From contig CAZSWR010000048.1 in the NCBI GenBank assembly GCA_964610885.1, positions 1-27,327 on the forward strand: 27,327 bases of DNA. Reading direction: 5' to 3'. This document shows, piece after piece, positions 15,667 to 23,728 of the stretch. This DNA is from CAZSWR01 sp964610885. Its GTDB lineage: Bacteria > Bacteroidota > Ignavibacteria > Kapaibacteriales > UBA2268. Position numbers and translations under genes: made by a program. Below the pieces are notes generated by a model. It was not told where the DNA came from, searched no databases, and saw only the letters and a list, made by a program, of their open reading frames with translations. The first letter of the stretch is position 1; every line of letters begins with the position of its first letter.

Positions 15667-16479
15667 ATGTTTAAGAAGACTTTAATTGCAGCGGGGCTTG
15701 CAATCGCTATCGTAACCGCCCCGGCAATGTCGGCAGACAACAAAAAACCACAGAAGAAAGCTGCCCCGGCGGCCAAACAGGCAACAATTCCTGTAACGCT
15801 TTCGCCGCTGCCAATCGAATTGAAAACCAAGGACGATTCTCTTGCCTACGCTCTCGGTATGAACATCGGAACGGGCATGAAGAAGAATTTCGAGCAAATC
15901 GACCTGAAGGTGAACTTAGATATATTGCTCAAGGCCATGGAAACAATCATGAAAGGCCAGCAAGCACAAATGACCGAAGACCAAGAAAAACAAATCCTCA
16001 TGGCATTCCAACAGGATATGCAGGCCAAAGAAATGGCTAAACAACAAAAAGCCGGAGAAGATAATATGCAGAAAGCAAACGCATTCCTTGCAGAAAACAA
16101 AACAAAAGAAGGCGTCAAAGTTACCGCTTCGGGCCTGCAATACAAAGAAATCACTGCCGGAACAGGCGAGAAACCCAAATCGACTGACCAAGTCAAAGTG
16201 CACTACAAGGGTACACTCCTCGACGGCACAGTCTTCGATAGCTCCATCGACCGCGGCGAACCCCTCACATTCCCCGTTACAGGCGTCATCCCCGGATGGG
16301 TCGAAGCACTGCAAATGATGAACAAAGGCAGTAAATGGATGCTCTTCATTCCGCCGAACCTCGCTTATGGCGAACGCTCGCCCAGCCCGAACATTCCCCC
16401 GAACTCTTGCCTTATCTTCGAGGTGGAATTGCTCGACATCATCTCGGCAGACAAACCCGCCGAACAACCCAAAAAGTAA
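15667..16479 (+). CDS. Exported FKBP-type peptidyl-prolyl cis-trans isomerase (FkpA/Mip-like)
   Basis: This 270-residue periplasmic folding factor speeds cis-trans change at X-Pro bonds. The chosen start (MFKKTLIAAGLAIAI) is preceded by TTGGAG and yields a signal peptide cut near MSA|DNK. The frame also opens at 15643. A Lys/Ala-rich linker leads into the FKBP N-terminal dimerisation helix region (SLAYALGMNIGTGMKKNFEQ to about 135). The FKBP domain follows: TASGLQYKEITAGTG, VKVHYKGTLLDGTVFDSSID, FPVTGVIPGWVEALQMM, IPPNLAYGE and IFEVELLDI. The active-site aromatic and Asp residues are present. A hairpin terminator follows 31 nt after the stop. Confidence 0.92.
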   Translation: MFKKTLIAAGLAIAIVTAPAMSADNKKPQKKAAPAAKQATIPVTLSPLPIELKTKDDSLAYALGMNIGTGMKKNFEQIDLKVNLDILLKAMETIMKGQQAQMTEDQEKQILMAFQQDMQAKEMAKQQKAGEDNMQKANAFLAENKTKEGVKVTASGLQYKEITAGTGEKPKSTDQVKVHYKGTLLDGTVFDSSIDRGEPLTFPVTGVIPGWVEALQMMNKGSKWMLFIPPNLAYGERSPSPNIPPNSCLIFEVELLDIISADKPAEQPKK

Positions 16480-16509
16480 TTCCAATATGCCATAAGGCCA
16501 TATTTGTAC

Positions 16510-16544
16510 AACCCGACTACTTCTTTGAAGTGGCCGGGTTTTTT
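16510..16544 (+). terminator. Rho-independent terminator of the FKBP gene
   Basis: The stem arm AACCCGACTACTTC (16510-16523) pairs with GAAGTGGCCGGGTT (16527-16540) with one mismatch and one wobble. Six T run from 16539 to 16544. Confidence 0.9.
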
Positions 16545-16579
16545 ATTGATGCGAAGACACGTGGTACGGCTTGCAAGAA

Positions 16580-16880
16580 TAACCACCCCGCCCTTCGGGC
16601 ACCCCTCCTTGGCAAGGAGTGGAGTGTAAGCATCTTATATGTATGAAGATAGGGTGTGCTACCATTTGGAATGGTAGTACCGCTTTCTCGTATAACTCGA
16701 TACAAAAGAGATCATCACATTTGCTTATCAGCTTATCCTTGGGCGGGTTCCGAACCCGCCCCTACACATTATCTCAAGTAGAAAGTTACAAGTAGGGGTT
16801 CAAAATTTTAAACCCCTACAACTTTTACCTTTTTACTTGCAACTTTTTATCATCACATCAGCTCATCAACTAATCTTCAA
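16580..16880. repeat. Composite intergenic repeat array 2
   Basis: In order it holds CCCGCCCTTCGGGCA and CTCCTTGGCAAGGAG hairpins (around 16588-16620), CATCACATTTGC-type words (16711-16738), GGGCGGGTTCCGAACCCGCCC (16741-16761), CAAGTAG heptamers (16775-16795), the GTAGGGG palindrome (16792-16819, one-base lesion) and TCATCACATCAGC words (16849-16876). This fills most of the 487-bp gap 16480-16966. Confidence 0.75.
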
Positions 16881-16966
16881 TTTGATTGCGCTCGCGCACT
16901 TGGTTTTTCAACAAATAACTCAAATGTTTTCGATTCATTAGGAAAAATGAGTAAATTGCATTTTGG

Positions 16967-17743
16967 TTGATATTGCAATTATTCGGCAAAAGTGTGTATT
17001 CAATAGAGGTAAATGATTTAAACGTTACGCTCGGCGCCTACAAGGCTCTGGAAGGCATAAACTTCGCGCTCGAGGAGGATTCGTTTTGCGTTATTGTCGG
17101 GCCAAACGGCGGCGGGAAAACAACACTGCTGAAGGTGCTGCTGAACGTCGAAAAGCCAACTTCCGGCACGATCAGGATTTTTGGCGCCGACCAAAGCAAG
17201 CAGCCGAAATACTCGATCGGGTACGTTCCGCAAATTAAAACATTGGACAGGTCATTTCCGGCCACAGCCTTGGAATTAGTTTCGAGCGGGATAACCGGAT
17301 CGTGGCAATCGGCAATGAGCAAGGAATTAAGACACAAAGCAAACGAAGCGCTGGCCCTTGTCGGAGCCGAATTGCTCGCCCACAGGCAACTATCGAAGCT
17401 GAGCGGAGGCGAACTTCAGCGGATCTACTTGGCCCGCAGCATCGCCCGCAAGCCCCGAATGCTCTTTCTGGACGAGCCGGCCACCGGTATCGACCAAGCG
17501 GGCGCCAAGGGGTTGATCGACCTGTTGGACAATTACCGGAACCAAACACGAGCCACGATTGTAATGGTAACGCACGACCTCGATTCGGCATACCACCATG
17601 CGGACCGGGTTCTGTTAATCAATCACAAACAGCTCTGCTTCGACAGGCCCAAGGTGGCGCTTTCCGAGTGCTACCTGCGCGAAGTATTCGGCCACATTGG
17701 CCACAAACACGAAATGGTCGGCGGAGGGCACTCGGATGATTGA
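16967..17743 (+). CDS. Metal (Zn/Mn) ABC transporter ATP-binding protein
   Basis: This is a cytoplasmic ATPase of a ZnuC/MntA-type importer, 258 residues from the TTG at 16967. Walker A is GPNGGGKTT (45-53). A Q-loop region YVPQIKTLDRSFPATALELV is typical of the manganese/zinc family. The signature is LSGGELQRIYLARSIA, Walker B is RMLFLDEPATGID and the switch His is in MVTHDLDSAYHHAD. The C terminus is His-rich (HIGHKHEMVGGGHSDD), which may bind metal. The start is uncertain: TTG at 16967 overlaps the stop of a tiny frame MSKLHFG (16947-16970), and GTG at 16994 is an alternative. Its last codons overlap the permease gene. No solute-binding protein gene is adjacent. Confidence 0.9.
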   Translation: MILQLFGKSVYSIEVNDLNVTLGAYKALEGINFALEEDSFCVIVGPNGGGKTTLLKVLLNVEKPTSGTIRIFGADQSKQPKYSIGYVPQIKTLDRSFPATALELVSSGITGSWQSAMSKELRHKANEALALVGAELLAHRQLSKLSGGELQRIYLARSIARKPRMLFLDEPATGIDQAGAKGLIDLLDNYRNQTRATIVMVTHDLDSAYHHADRVLLINHKQLCFDRPKVALSECYLREVFGHIGHKHEMVGGGHSDD

Positions 17744-18542
17744 ACTACTCAGCGAGCCGTTCGTCCTTAGGGCAACCATCGCAGGCGTATTGCTTGGATT
17801 CGTTGCCAGCTATTTCGGAGCTTTCGTGGTGCAGCGCCGCATGAGCTTCCTCGGCGACGGATTGGCCCATGCCGCTTTTGGAGGCGTGGCACTTGGACTG
17901 TTTTTGGGTACTTCGCCGCTGGCCATTGCCGTCCCGTTCACGTTGCTCACCGCTTTGGCAATCACCTATCTGAAAGAAAAAACAAAACTCGAATCGGACA
18001 CATCGATAGGCATTTTCTTCGCCGTTTCGGTCGCGATCGGTATCGTATTCATTTCGCTGAACAAGCAATACTCGGCCGATGCTTTCTCGTATCTCTTCGG
18101 GTCGATAATAACAGTGAGTTCGGAAGACATATACATGACCGCGGGGCTGTCAGCGATTGCAGTGGCCACTTTCTTCGGCCTTTGGAAACGCTGGGCATAC
18201 GCAACTTTCGACTCGGAACTCGCTCGTGCGGACGGACTGAAGGTGGTCCGAGACGATTATCTGCTTTCGCTTATGATCGCCCTCACGGTGGTCGTTGCCG
18301 TGAAGGTTGTGGGAATCGTCCTTATCGCGAGCTACTTAGTGATCCCGGCAGCCACTGCCAGGATGATGGCGCGGAGATTCTACACAATGACTCTGGCCTC
18401 GGTCATTATTGGCGTGATAAGTTCGCTCGCCGGCCTGGTCCTTTCGATTGAATACGATTTGCCGACCGGAGCGATGATCATCCTATTCCAATCGTTCCTA
18501 TTCCTCTGCGGCGCAATAGCCAGTAAATTCCGCAATGATTGA
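17736..18542 (+). CDS. Metal (Zn/Mn) ABC transporter permease
   Basis: This 268-residue inner-membrane permease of the ABC-3 family (ZnuB/MntB-like) has about seven to eight hydrophobic segments. The family element FVVQRRMSFLGDGLAHAAFG lies near the N terminus, and YLVIPAATARMMARR, with the cytoplasmic coupling region before it, lies in the C-terminal half. The start was placed at ATG 17736 (MIELLSEPFVL) rather than 17697 because GGCGGAGGG lies just upstream and it gives the usual 8-nt overlap with the ATPase stop, indicating translational coupling. With the ATPase it forms a two-gene operon. The binding protein must be elsewhere. Confidence 0.9.
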   Translation: MIELLSEPFVLRATIAGVLLGFVASYFGAFVVQRRMSFLGDGLAHAAFGGVALGLFLGTSPLAIAVPFTLLTALAITYLKEKTKLESDTSIGIFFAVSVAIGIVFISLNKQYSADAFSYLFGSIITVSSEDIYMTAGLSAIAVATFFGLWKRWAYATFDSELARADGLKVVRDDYLLSLMIALTVVVAVKVVGIVLIASYLVIPAATARMMARRFYTMTLASVIIGVISSLAGLVLSIEYDLPTGAMIILFQSFLFLCGAIASKFRND

Positions 18543-18897
18543 ATAATGAAAGCAAATGTCTGAACTGCTGATTTAGATAATTTGTTTGAATTCTGTGATT
18601 GAATTATATGAAAAAAATGTAGGGGCGGGTTCCAAACCCGTCCTTTGATGAGCTGATGTGTTGATGTGATGATTGCAAGTCCGGCGTAGATGACTGAATT
18701 GAGCTGTATATGAGTAAAAACCAGTGTAGGAGCACGGCACGCCATGCCCTTTTCAAAATATTCAGCCAGAATCGGTATTCCATTTGTTACCAAAGAATTT
18801 TATCGATTTCTTTTATTATTCAGACTTTAAATTATTAACACAATAAACCTTATAATCTTACCCGGCTTTCATAGACTATGCGATTTTATCTACAACT

Positions 18898-18943
18898 AAC
18901 CTTGTTGCCATATTCGTTTACATACGAATAAGGTAACAAGGTT
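18898..18943. repeat. Long near-perfect hairpin
   Basis: The 20-nt arm AACCTTGTTGCCATATTCGT (18898-18917) pairs with ACGAATAAGGTAACAAGGTT (18924-18943) at 18 of 20 positions around a 6-nt loop. It is not followed by a T run. No related copy is seen in the window. Confidence 0.8.
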
Positions 18944-19273
18944 TCTCTTGTGGCTCGGATTCTCCGTGCTACTAAGGTTGGGGAGTGTTTATAAGGTTCA
19001 TTGTGTCCTACAAAATTGCCTGATGGCTGGGGTGGTAATTGCCAGTCGTAGCTCGACTTACAGTCGTCCTACGAGTAATCACCACATCATCATTTCAGCT
19101 CATCAACATATCCTTGGGCGGGTACGAACCCGCCCCTACACATCTTATCAAGTAGAAAGTTGAAAGTAGGGGTTCAAAATTTTGAACCCCTACAACTTTT
19201 CTTGGACTTGCAACTTTTACCTTTTTCCTTGCAACTATTTTCATCAGATCATCATATTACCACATCAGCTAAT

Positions 19274-19300
19274 CAAAAAGAGGCGAGTTAAAAACCCGCC
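19274..19300 (-). terminator. dacB terminator formed from a repeat hairpin
   Basis: On the minus strand GGCGGGTT pairs with AACTCGCC (one G-U) and is followed by TCTTTTTG. The stem is a variant of the GGGCGGGTTC/GAACCCGCCC intergenic repeat. It sits 32 nt beyond the dacB stop. Confidence 0.75.
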
Positions 19301-19331
19301 CCAAACTTCTTTTGCGATATTTTGTTGTGAA

Positions 19332-20861
19332 TTATTTCAGCGTGCTCGAGGCCAAGCGCATACAGATCATGTCCTGTAGATTTTGCGAGACGGCATCGGG
19401 AACCGTTTGGTTTTGTATCATAATCGAGAAGGCTATCATCTGTCCATCGCGATTCTGAACGTAGCCGGTGAGTGTGGAGACGCCATTGAGCGAACCGGTT
19501 TTGGCGAACACATTGTTCTCCGCGAGCGATTTCGTCATGCGGCGTTTCAGTGTGCCGTTTTTGCCCGGTTGCGCCAAAGAATTCACGAAGATATCTTTCA
19601 TATCGGATTTATACATGTAGCTGAGGAGCGACACAAAGTTCTTGGGCGAGTTCATATTGAAGCGCGAAAGGCCGGAACCGTCCGCCACCGAGTAGCTGTC
19701 CTTGGGGATGTTGCAAAGGAGCGCAAATTTCTTTACTTGTTCGATGCCGCGGCCAAAACTGCCCACGCCGGTTGCTTCCTTGCCGATTGTTTTCAGCAGC
19801 ATTTCGGAAGCGAGGTTGTGGCTGTTTCGGTTGATATAGTTAATAATCTCTTTGACCGGTGGCGAAGTCCTTTCGGCCAAGGGTTTCAGCTTGGCGTATG
19901 TAATCTTTTCGTTGCATTCGTCGGCATCGAGCAGCGCGCCGGAAAACTCAATTTTGCGGTTTTCGAGTGCTTGCTTGAACAGGTTCAGAAAGAACTGTGC
20001 GGGATTGTCCACCGAAATTGATACGACGCTTTCCTTGCGGAGCGAATCGCGAACGATGCGGCCGTTAAGCTCGACGACTCCGGTAACCACGTCGCGCCAA
20101 GGAATGATCTCGGTTAGTTTATTTTCGCCAACAGTTTTGACGTTGTTCACCATGCGGATGTACGGGCACGAGGGCAACAGTTTGAACATGGCGGGGTCGC
20201 CCACGTTGTCGCTGGGGTGCAAAATGACGTCCACACGGTTGTCGTTGATGGAAAGTGCATTGACCTGCGCGGAGAAGGGAAAGACGAAATCGTCCCAACT
20301 CCATCCCTGGCCGTAGTAAACGCGGTCGAAAAATCGGGAATCGGCAATAATGTTTCCTTGGATCGACTTAATTCCGGCGGCTGCAATTTTGTCGGCCCAT
20401 TTCTCGAGGAATTCGCCGGGGTTCTCGCCAAATGTTGGTGAAATCGTCGGGTCGCCGCCGCCGCGAATAATGATGTTGCCTGTGAAGACGCCATTTTTCT
20501 TTTCGCCGTCCAGATATATGGCAGTTTTGTATTGGTAGTCCGGGCCAAGGATTTTCAGCGCTGTGGCCGTGGTGAAGAGCTTTTCGGTGGAGGCCGGAAT
20601 AAAGTTCTTCGCATCGTTCCGCCGGTAGAGCACTTCGCCGGATTCGATGGATTGAATGCAAACACCAATCAGCGCATTGGAAAAGTCAGGATTGTCCAAA
20701 AGCTGGTCAATGTCTTTCCGCAAATCGAGCACTGCTGCGCTGGGGCGTTCTCCGCCGGATTTGGCCGAATCCTGGGCGATTGCAGAGGAATTTAGCGCAA
20801 ATACTATTATTATCAACAGATTAAGGAACGAAGCGAGCGAAACTGTTTTCTTTTGTTTCAT
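19332..20861 (-). CDS. dacB: D-alanyl-D-alanine carboxypeptidase/endopeptidase (PBP4, S13 family)
   Basis: This is a 509-residue periplasmic low-molecular-weight penicillin-binding protein. It removes terminal D-Ala and/or cuts cross-links in peptidoglycan. The signal peptide is at about 1-29 (SSAIA|QDS). Catalytic motifs are Ser91-Thr-Glu-Lys94 (PASTEKLFTTATALK), the SxN box in NRNSHNLASEML (around 345), and KTG at 454-456 (FAKTGSLNGVSTLTGYV). The long insertion between the first two motifs, with GGGDPTISP, is typical of S13. Length is normal. A -7-like TAAATTTG lies 75 nt upstream. It is a single gene with a repeat-derived terminator. Confidence 0.95.
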   Translation of the reverse strand: MKQKKTVSLASFLNLLIIIVFALNSSAIAQDSAKSGGERPSAAVLDLRKDIDQLLDNPDFSNALIGVCIQSIESGEVLYRRNDAKNFIPASTEKLFTTATALKILGPDYQYKTAIYLDGEKKNGVFTGNIIIRGGGDPTISPTFGENPGEFLEKWADKIAAAGIKSIQGNIIADSRFFDRVYYGQGWSWDDFVFPFSAQVNALSINDNRVDVILHPSDNVGDPAMFKLLPSCPYIRMVNNVKTVGENKLTEIIPWRDVVTGVVELNGRIVRDSLRKESVVSISVDNPAQFFLNLFKQALENRKIEFSGALLDADECNEKITYAKLKPLAERTSPPVKEIINYINRNSHNLASEMLLKTIGKEATGVGSFGRGIEQVKKFALLCNIPKDSYSVADGSGLSRFNMNSPKNFVSLLSYMYKSDMKDIFVNSLAQPGKNGTLKRRMTKSLAENNVFAKTGSLNGVSTLTGYVQNRDGQMIAFSIMIQNQTVPDAVSQNLQDMICMRLASSTLK

Positions 20862-20936
20862 AGCCGGCCTATCATTATTGTTACCAAACTCGGGTTATTT
20901 CCGGTTCATACATCAATTGGACAAAGAACCAAATTA

Positions 20937-20944
20937 CAAATTTA
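20937..20944 (-). promoter_or_regulatory. Possible -7 element of dacB
   Basis: On the minus strand TAAATTTG matches TAnnTTTG, in the context TTCGTAAATTTG that also occurs before the FKBP gene (ATCGTAAATTTG). No TTTG is found at the expected -33 position. Confidence 0.35.
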
Positions 20945-21069
20945 CGAATAAAAATACTCATTAATAGCGCCAATGAAAAAAAACAAATAATACTTGTTTT
21001 TATTGTATAATAATTATATATTAAAACCGAAGATGCTCGTTTTTTCAAACCTCTGGGGAAATCAATCGT

Positions 21070-22581
21070 ATGGGAAGTAAGTTACTGACTAAGAAACCAT
21101 TTGAACAATTAGCAGCCGAATCGCAGAGCGAGAAGAGCCTGAAACGTGTCTTAGGCCCGCTCGGGCTGACGACGCTCGGCATCGGTGCTATTATTGGAGC
21201 CGGAATTTTTGTCCTCACCGGGACAGTGGCCGCCAGCTATGCCGGCCCGGCTATTGTGTTGTCATTTGTTATTTCGGGTATTGCGTGCTGTTTTGCAGGC
21301 CTTTGCTATGCAGAATTTGCTTCGATGATACCAATTGCCGGCAGCGCATACACGTATTCGTATGCTGCGCTGGGCGAGATATTTGCGTGGATTATCGGAT
21401 GGGATTTGATTCTGGAATACCTTTTTGCCGCTTCGACCGTTTCGGCGGGCTGGTCCGGCTATGCAGTCAGCCTGTTGCGGGACGTCGGGATTGTTGTTCC
21501 GCCCGAACTGTGCTCCGCCACGGGAGACCAAATGATCTTCTACGCCGGGCAATGGAAACTGCTAAGCGCAGACCTGATCGATTTGATTGCAAAGAACGGA
21601 GACGTATTGTCTTCGCTCCAGACGGTAACCTGCCTTTTCAACCTGCCGGCAGTGCTGATAATCGCTTCGATCACCATGCTGCTCGTTATCGGCATCAAGG
21701 AATCCGCCGAATTCAATACGGTAATGGTAATCGTGAAGGTAGGTGTCATCCTTCTGTTTATAGCTTTGGGCTTTGCTTACGTCAACGCTGCCAATTGGGA
21801 GCCATTCATTCCCGAGCCGACGGCCAGCGGCGAATTCGGGTGGCAAGGAATTCTTCGCGGGGCGGGGGTAATATTTTTTGCTTACATCGGGTTCGATGCC
21901 GTTTCGACGGCGGCCCAGGAAACAAAGAATCCGCAGAAAAGTATGCCGATCGGGATCATGGGGTCCCTATCGGTTGCGACGATTCTGTACATCTTGGTTG
22001 CGCTTGTGCTGACCGGCGTCGTCAAATATACATCTCTCAACGTTCCCGATCCGATCGCGGTCGGAGTGGCGGCTATGGGGCCTGCATTGAATTGGTTAGG
22101 ATATATTATTAAAATCGCAGCAATCGCGGGTTTGAGTTCTGTGATTCTGGTCATGCTAATGGGCCAACCCCGCATCTTCTTTTCGATGGCGAAAGATGGG
22201 CTTCTGCCTCCGATTTTCGCGAAGGTGCACCCGAAATTCCGCACTCCATACCTGAGCACGATACTCACCGGCGCGGTAGCGGCATTTTTCGGTGGGATAC
22301 TGCCGATACGCATACTCGGCGAAATGGTATCGATCGGGACGCTCCTTGCGTTCGTTATCGTTTGCGTTAGCATCATCGTCCTACGCAAAACAAATCCGGA
22401 CATACCGCGGCCCTTCCGCACGCCGTGGGTGCCATTCGTGCCGATTATGGGCGCGGTGGTCTGCCTCGTGCAAATGGCATTCCTTCCGTGGGATACGTGG
22501 CTTCGATTGATAGTGTGGATGGCCATTGGCCTTGCGATCTATTTCGGATACAGCAGAAAACGCAGCCTCCTGAGCAGCTAA
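21070..22581 (+). CDS. APC superfamily amino acid permease (CAT-like)
   Basis: This 503-residue inner-membrane transporter has about 12 to 14 hydrophobic segments. The family signature is in TM1: TTLGIGAIIGAGIFVLTG (substrate-binding GIGAGIF-type loop). Further family marks are YAEFASMIPIAGSAYTYSYA (TM3), FFAYIGFDAVSTAAQETKNP (TM6) and GQPRIFFSMAKDGLLPPIFA (TM8-9 loop). It is most like the cationic amino acid transporter (CAT/YfnA) branch, but substrate is not decided by sequence. The cytoplasmic N terminus is long and charged. GGGGA lies about 12 nt before the ATG. It stands alone, followed by a repeat array. Confidence 0.92.
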   Translation: MGSKLLTKKPFEQLAAESQSEKSLKRVLGPLGLTTLGIGAIIGAGIFVLTGTVAASYAGPAIVLSFVISGIACCFAGLCYAEFASMIPIAGSAYTYSYAALGEIFAWIIGWDLILEYLFAASTVSAGWSGYAVSLLRDVGIVVPPELCSATGDQMIFYAGQWKLLSADLIDLIAKNGDVLSSLQTVTCLFNLPAVLIIASITMLLVIGIKESAEFNTVMVIVKVGVILLFIALGFAYVNAANWEPFIPEPTASGEFGWQGILRGAGVIFFAYIGFDAVSTAAQETKNPQKSMPIGIMGSLSVATILYILVALVLTGVVKYTSLNVPDPIAVGVAAMGPALNWLGYIIKIAAIAGLSSVILVMLMGQPRIFFSMAKDGLLPPIFAKVHPKFRTPYLSTILTGAVAAFFGGILPIRILGEMVSIGTLLAFVIVCVSIIVLRKTNPDIPRPFRTPWVPFVPIMGAVVCLVQMAFLPWDTWLRLIVWMAIGLAIYFGYSRKRSLLSS

Positions 22582-22603
22582 AGCATCCCACCATCAGGCA
22601 ATC

Positions 22604-22825
22604 GTTGTCAGGGCGCGGCACGCCGTGCCCACGATTAGTTGATTTGCTGATGTGGTGATCAGATGATTGCTTTCTATTCGATGAAACAGGACGAACCCGC
22701 TCCTGCAATCGATAAAAACCACCCCCGAAGGGGTTGAACATGAATAACCCCAGCTCGTGAGTTGGGGCATCGGAAGGTATATATACGAAGACCTGCCACG
22801 CCTCTGAGCTGTGGCACGTTTCTGT
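22604..22825. repeat. Composite repeat array 4 with triple-hairpin family D, copy 2
   Basis: GGGCGCGGCACGCCGTGCCC (22611-22630) is followed by GATTAGTTGATTTGCTGATG-type words (22636-22675). The reverse complement of element D follows: ACCCCCGAAGGGGTT (around 22721), CCCCAGCTCGTGAGTTGGGG (22748-22767) and TGCCACGCCTCTGAGCTGTG (22794-22813). The gap 22582-22966 contains no gene. Confidence 0.75.
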
Positions 22826-22914
22826 TTCAACAAGAGTTGAAGAAATAAATGGGCGGCGGCCACAAATGCGAAGCGATATAACACGTCGTTTAGGCTTTAT
22901 TCCCAAAAATTTCG

Positions 22915-22922
22915 TAATTTTG
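22915..22922 (+). promoter_or_regulatory. Possible -7 element of the transaldolase gene
   Basis: TAATTTTG fits TAnnTTTG. It lies in TTTCGTAATTTTGTAT (22910-22925), repeated exactly at 26886-26901 before the SMR exporter gene. TTTA lies about 22 nt upstream. Confidence 0.4.
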
Positions 22923-22966
22923 TATAGTTTTTTGTTGTTAGTTTAATCATACTCTTAGGAAATATC

Positions 22967-23641
22967 ATGGAATTATACGTTGATACCGCGAATATAGAGC
23001 ATATACGCCATGCTGCATCGCTTGGATTCATCTCCGGCGTAACGACCAATCCATCGCTTCTGGCGAAGGAAGACCCATCGGTCGATATCAAGAAAAGAAT
23101 TCTCGAAATCCACGCTCTTGTGGGCGGCCACCTTTCCGTCGAGGTCAATTCGACCGAAACCAAAGGCATGATCAAAGAAGCCGAGGAAATCATCTCTTGG
23201 TTCCCCGACGCTACGATCAAAATTCCTATGATTCCCGCCGGACTCGCCGCCGTGCGCCACCTTTCGGATAACGAAATCCCCACGAACGTAACGCTAGTGT
23301 TCAGCGCCACACAGGCACTCGCTGCCAACAATGCCGGCGCTACCTACGTTTCCGTGTTCATGGGCCGTTTGGACGATTACGCCACAGATAGCGATGCCGT
23401 GCTGAACGACATCTGCGAGATCTGGGACGTCCACCAATTCGAATCGCAAATTATTGCCGCTTCGATCCGCCACCCGATACACATCATCCAGGCTGCCAAG
23501 GCCGGTGCACACATCGCAACAGTGCCCTACGGAGTGCTGATGCAATCGCTCAAACACCCGCAGACCGATGCAGGCGTCGAGGCATTCCTCCGCGATTTCG
23601 ACAAAATGCAGACCGAACGCCAGAAAAAAATGATGGCATAA
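22967..23641 (+). CDS. Transaldolase, small (TalC/FSA-like) type
   Basis: This 224-residue class I aldolase folds as an (alpha/beta)8 barrel. The Schiff-base lysine is Lys85 in ATIKIPM. Its numbering matches E. coli fructose-6-phosphate aldolase, and the two positions that separate the activities are Glu59 (HLSVEVNST) and Phe131 (YVSVFMGRLDD). Fructose-6-phosphate aldolases have Gln and Tyr there, so a transaldolase moving dihydroxyacetone units in the non-oxidative pentose phosphate pathway is favoured. Other motifs are VDTANIEHI, SGVTTNPSLLAKE and TNVTLVFSATQAL. AGGA precedes the ATG at 22967. Aat follows 87 nt downstream. Confidence 0.92.
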   Translation: MELYVDTANIEHIRHAASLGFISGVTTNPSLLAKEDPSVDIKKRILEIHALVGGHLSVEVNSTETKGMIKEAEEIISWFPDATIKIPMIPAGLAAVRHLSDNEIPTNVTLVFSATQALAANNAGATYVSVFMGRLDDYATDSDAVLNDICEIWDVHQFESQIIAASIRHPIHIIQAAKAGAHIATVPYGVLMQSLKHPQTDAGVEAFLRDFDKMQTERQKKMMA

Positions 23642-23728
23642 TCAGTCTTTGATTTTTTCCGAGAGGCTGCACCGTAACCGCAAAAACCGGAATCGTGCGG
23701 CCTCTTTCACTTTACACGTGCCGAAAAC

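Larger units (their letters stand above)
18543..19331. repeat. Composite intergenic repeat array 3, 789 bp without a gene
   Basis: The components are a diverged GATT-period module (18557-18612), GGGCGGGTTCCAAACCCGTCC (18623-18643), TGATGTG words (18645-18674), GAGCACGGCACGCCATGCCC (18730-18749), a 20-bp hairpin (18898-18943), a CGTAG/CTACG hairpin (19046-19074), GGGCGGGTACGAACCCGCCC (19116-19135), CAAGTAG heptamers with the GTAGGGG palindrome (19166-19193, perfect), and the dacB terminator hairpin. No ORF here is convincing. Confidence 0.75.

Noticed and set aside
16947..16970. MSKLHFG as an independent gene
   Set aside because: Seven codons only; it could be a leader peptide but there is no independent support.
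16711..19300. Possible CRISPR array
   Set aside because: Repeats are palindromic modules at irregular distances with no regular spacers and no cas genes.
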